A stretch of 44,517 bases of DNA from contig NZ_JAFBDN010000012.1 of assembly GCF_016908275.1 (NCBI RefSeq), positions 1 through 44,517 on the forward strand. The letters run 5' to 3'. The notes under the pieces are model-generated. The model ran no database searches. It saw only the letters and a list, made by a program, of their open reading frames with translations, and was not told where the DNA came from. The stretch comes from Periweissella beninensis (GTDB lineage Bacteria > Bacillota > Bacilli > Lactobacillales > Lactobacillaceae). This document shows, one piece after another, positions 44,402 through 44,517 of this stretch. Each line of letters begins with the position of its first letter. Position 1 is the first letter of the stretch. The position numbers and the translations under genes are program-made.

Positions 44402-44517
44402 TGTTGACGTGTGAAACGTCATCAAGTAGATCTTTGAAAACTGAATAAAGTTTTGACAATCAAATGTGTAAGGGTCTTAGGATTTGTACCTAAGATATAC
44501 AAATTTGCGAATGTCAA
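44402..44517 (+). promoter_or_regulatory. rRNA operon leader with boxA-like element (16S begins beyond the window)
   Basis: After a small hairpin GACGT/ACGTC (44406-44420) comes GATCTTTGAAAACTGAATAA (about 44429-44448), which matches the antitermination boxA-type leader of Firmicute rRNA operons. A second hairpin pairs TCTTAGG (44475-44481) with CCTAAGA (44489-44495). TTGACA near 44453 and TGTCAA at the window end could start the 16S processing stem. The 16S gene itself is not in the window. Confidence 0.85.

Noticed and set aside
1-44517. CRISPR arrays, tRNA genes, prophage
   Set aside because: No regularly spaced repeats, no cloverleaf with GTTCGA-type T-arm in the gaps, and no phage structural or integrase genes were seen.

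Overview
The window is a low-GC Gram-positive chromosome segment, best placed in the Lactobacillaceae (lactic acid bacteria). The reasons are the peptide-dependent gene content (an oppDFBCA-pepO cluster, PepX, PepF, a proline iminopeptidase-type hydrolase), the cshA-acpS-alr-mazF order, a birA-bioY biotin-salvage pair without biotin synthesis genes, many AGGAGG-type ribosome binding sites, and an rRNA-operon leader at the right end. The genus cannot be fixed from this sequence.

Layout. 1-95: probable left end of an IS3/IS150-type element running off the window. 196-1503 (-): D-serine dehydratase. 1768-6454 (+): cshA, then acpS-alr-mazF-hydrolase, the last four tightly packed. 6749-8243 (+): birA-bioY. 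8494-10893 (-): pepX. 10894-12738: promoter, short Phe/Trp-rich leader ORF, mutually exclusive RNA stems, intrinsic terminator, then an APC amino acid permease. 12827-14857: guanylate-kinase-like protein, a Ser/Thr/Asp-rich exported protein and a membrane partner. 15080-17992: polar amino acid (Gln/Glu-type) ABC transporter. 18308-26140: oppDFBCA-pepO. 26306-27637: second permease. 27783-30899 (-): pepF, XRE regulator, methyltransferase-like gene. 31061-32812: alpha/beta hydrolase, orphan NUMOD4 protein, VOC protein. 32924-38538: ABC-F ATPase, a Nudix gene broken by one in-frame stop, heterodimeric ABC exporter. 38648-43946: UspA, deoxynucleoside kinase (-), KimA-like transporter, Crp/Fnr regulator, acetoin/diacetyl reductase. 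44263-44517: tandem promoters and boxA-like leader of an rRNA operon whose 16S gene starts outside the window.

Many genes serve one economy: peptides enter through Opp, are cut by PepO, PepF, PepX and the iminopeptidase-type enzyme, and free amino acids move through two APC permeases and the ABC transporter. No CRISPR array, tRNA gene or prophage was seen.

The most interesting element is at 11041-11325. A 19-codon ORF with Phe-Arg-Phe-Trp-Phe-Phe near its end lies under its own promoter. A 9-nt segment in it (TACTTACAA) is repeated downstream, and the complement (TTGTAAGTA) lies between the two copies; a 14-bp terminator with a U tract follows, then the permease gene. This is the expected layout of ribosome-mediated transcription attenuation responding to aromatic amino acids. 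A second signal is a family of IS-end-like palindromes, one a perfect 26-bp inverted repeat, acting as terminators between convergent genes.
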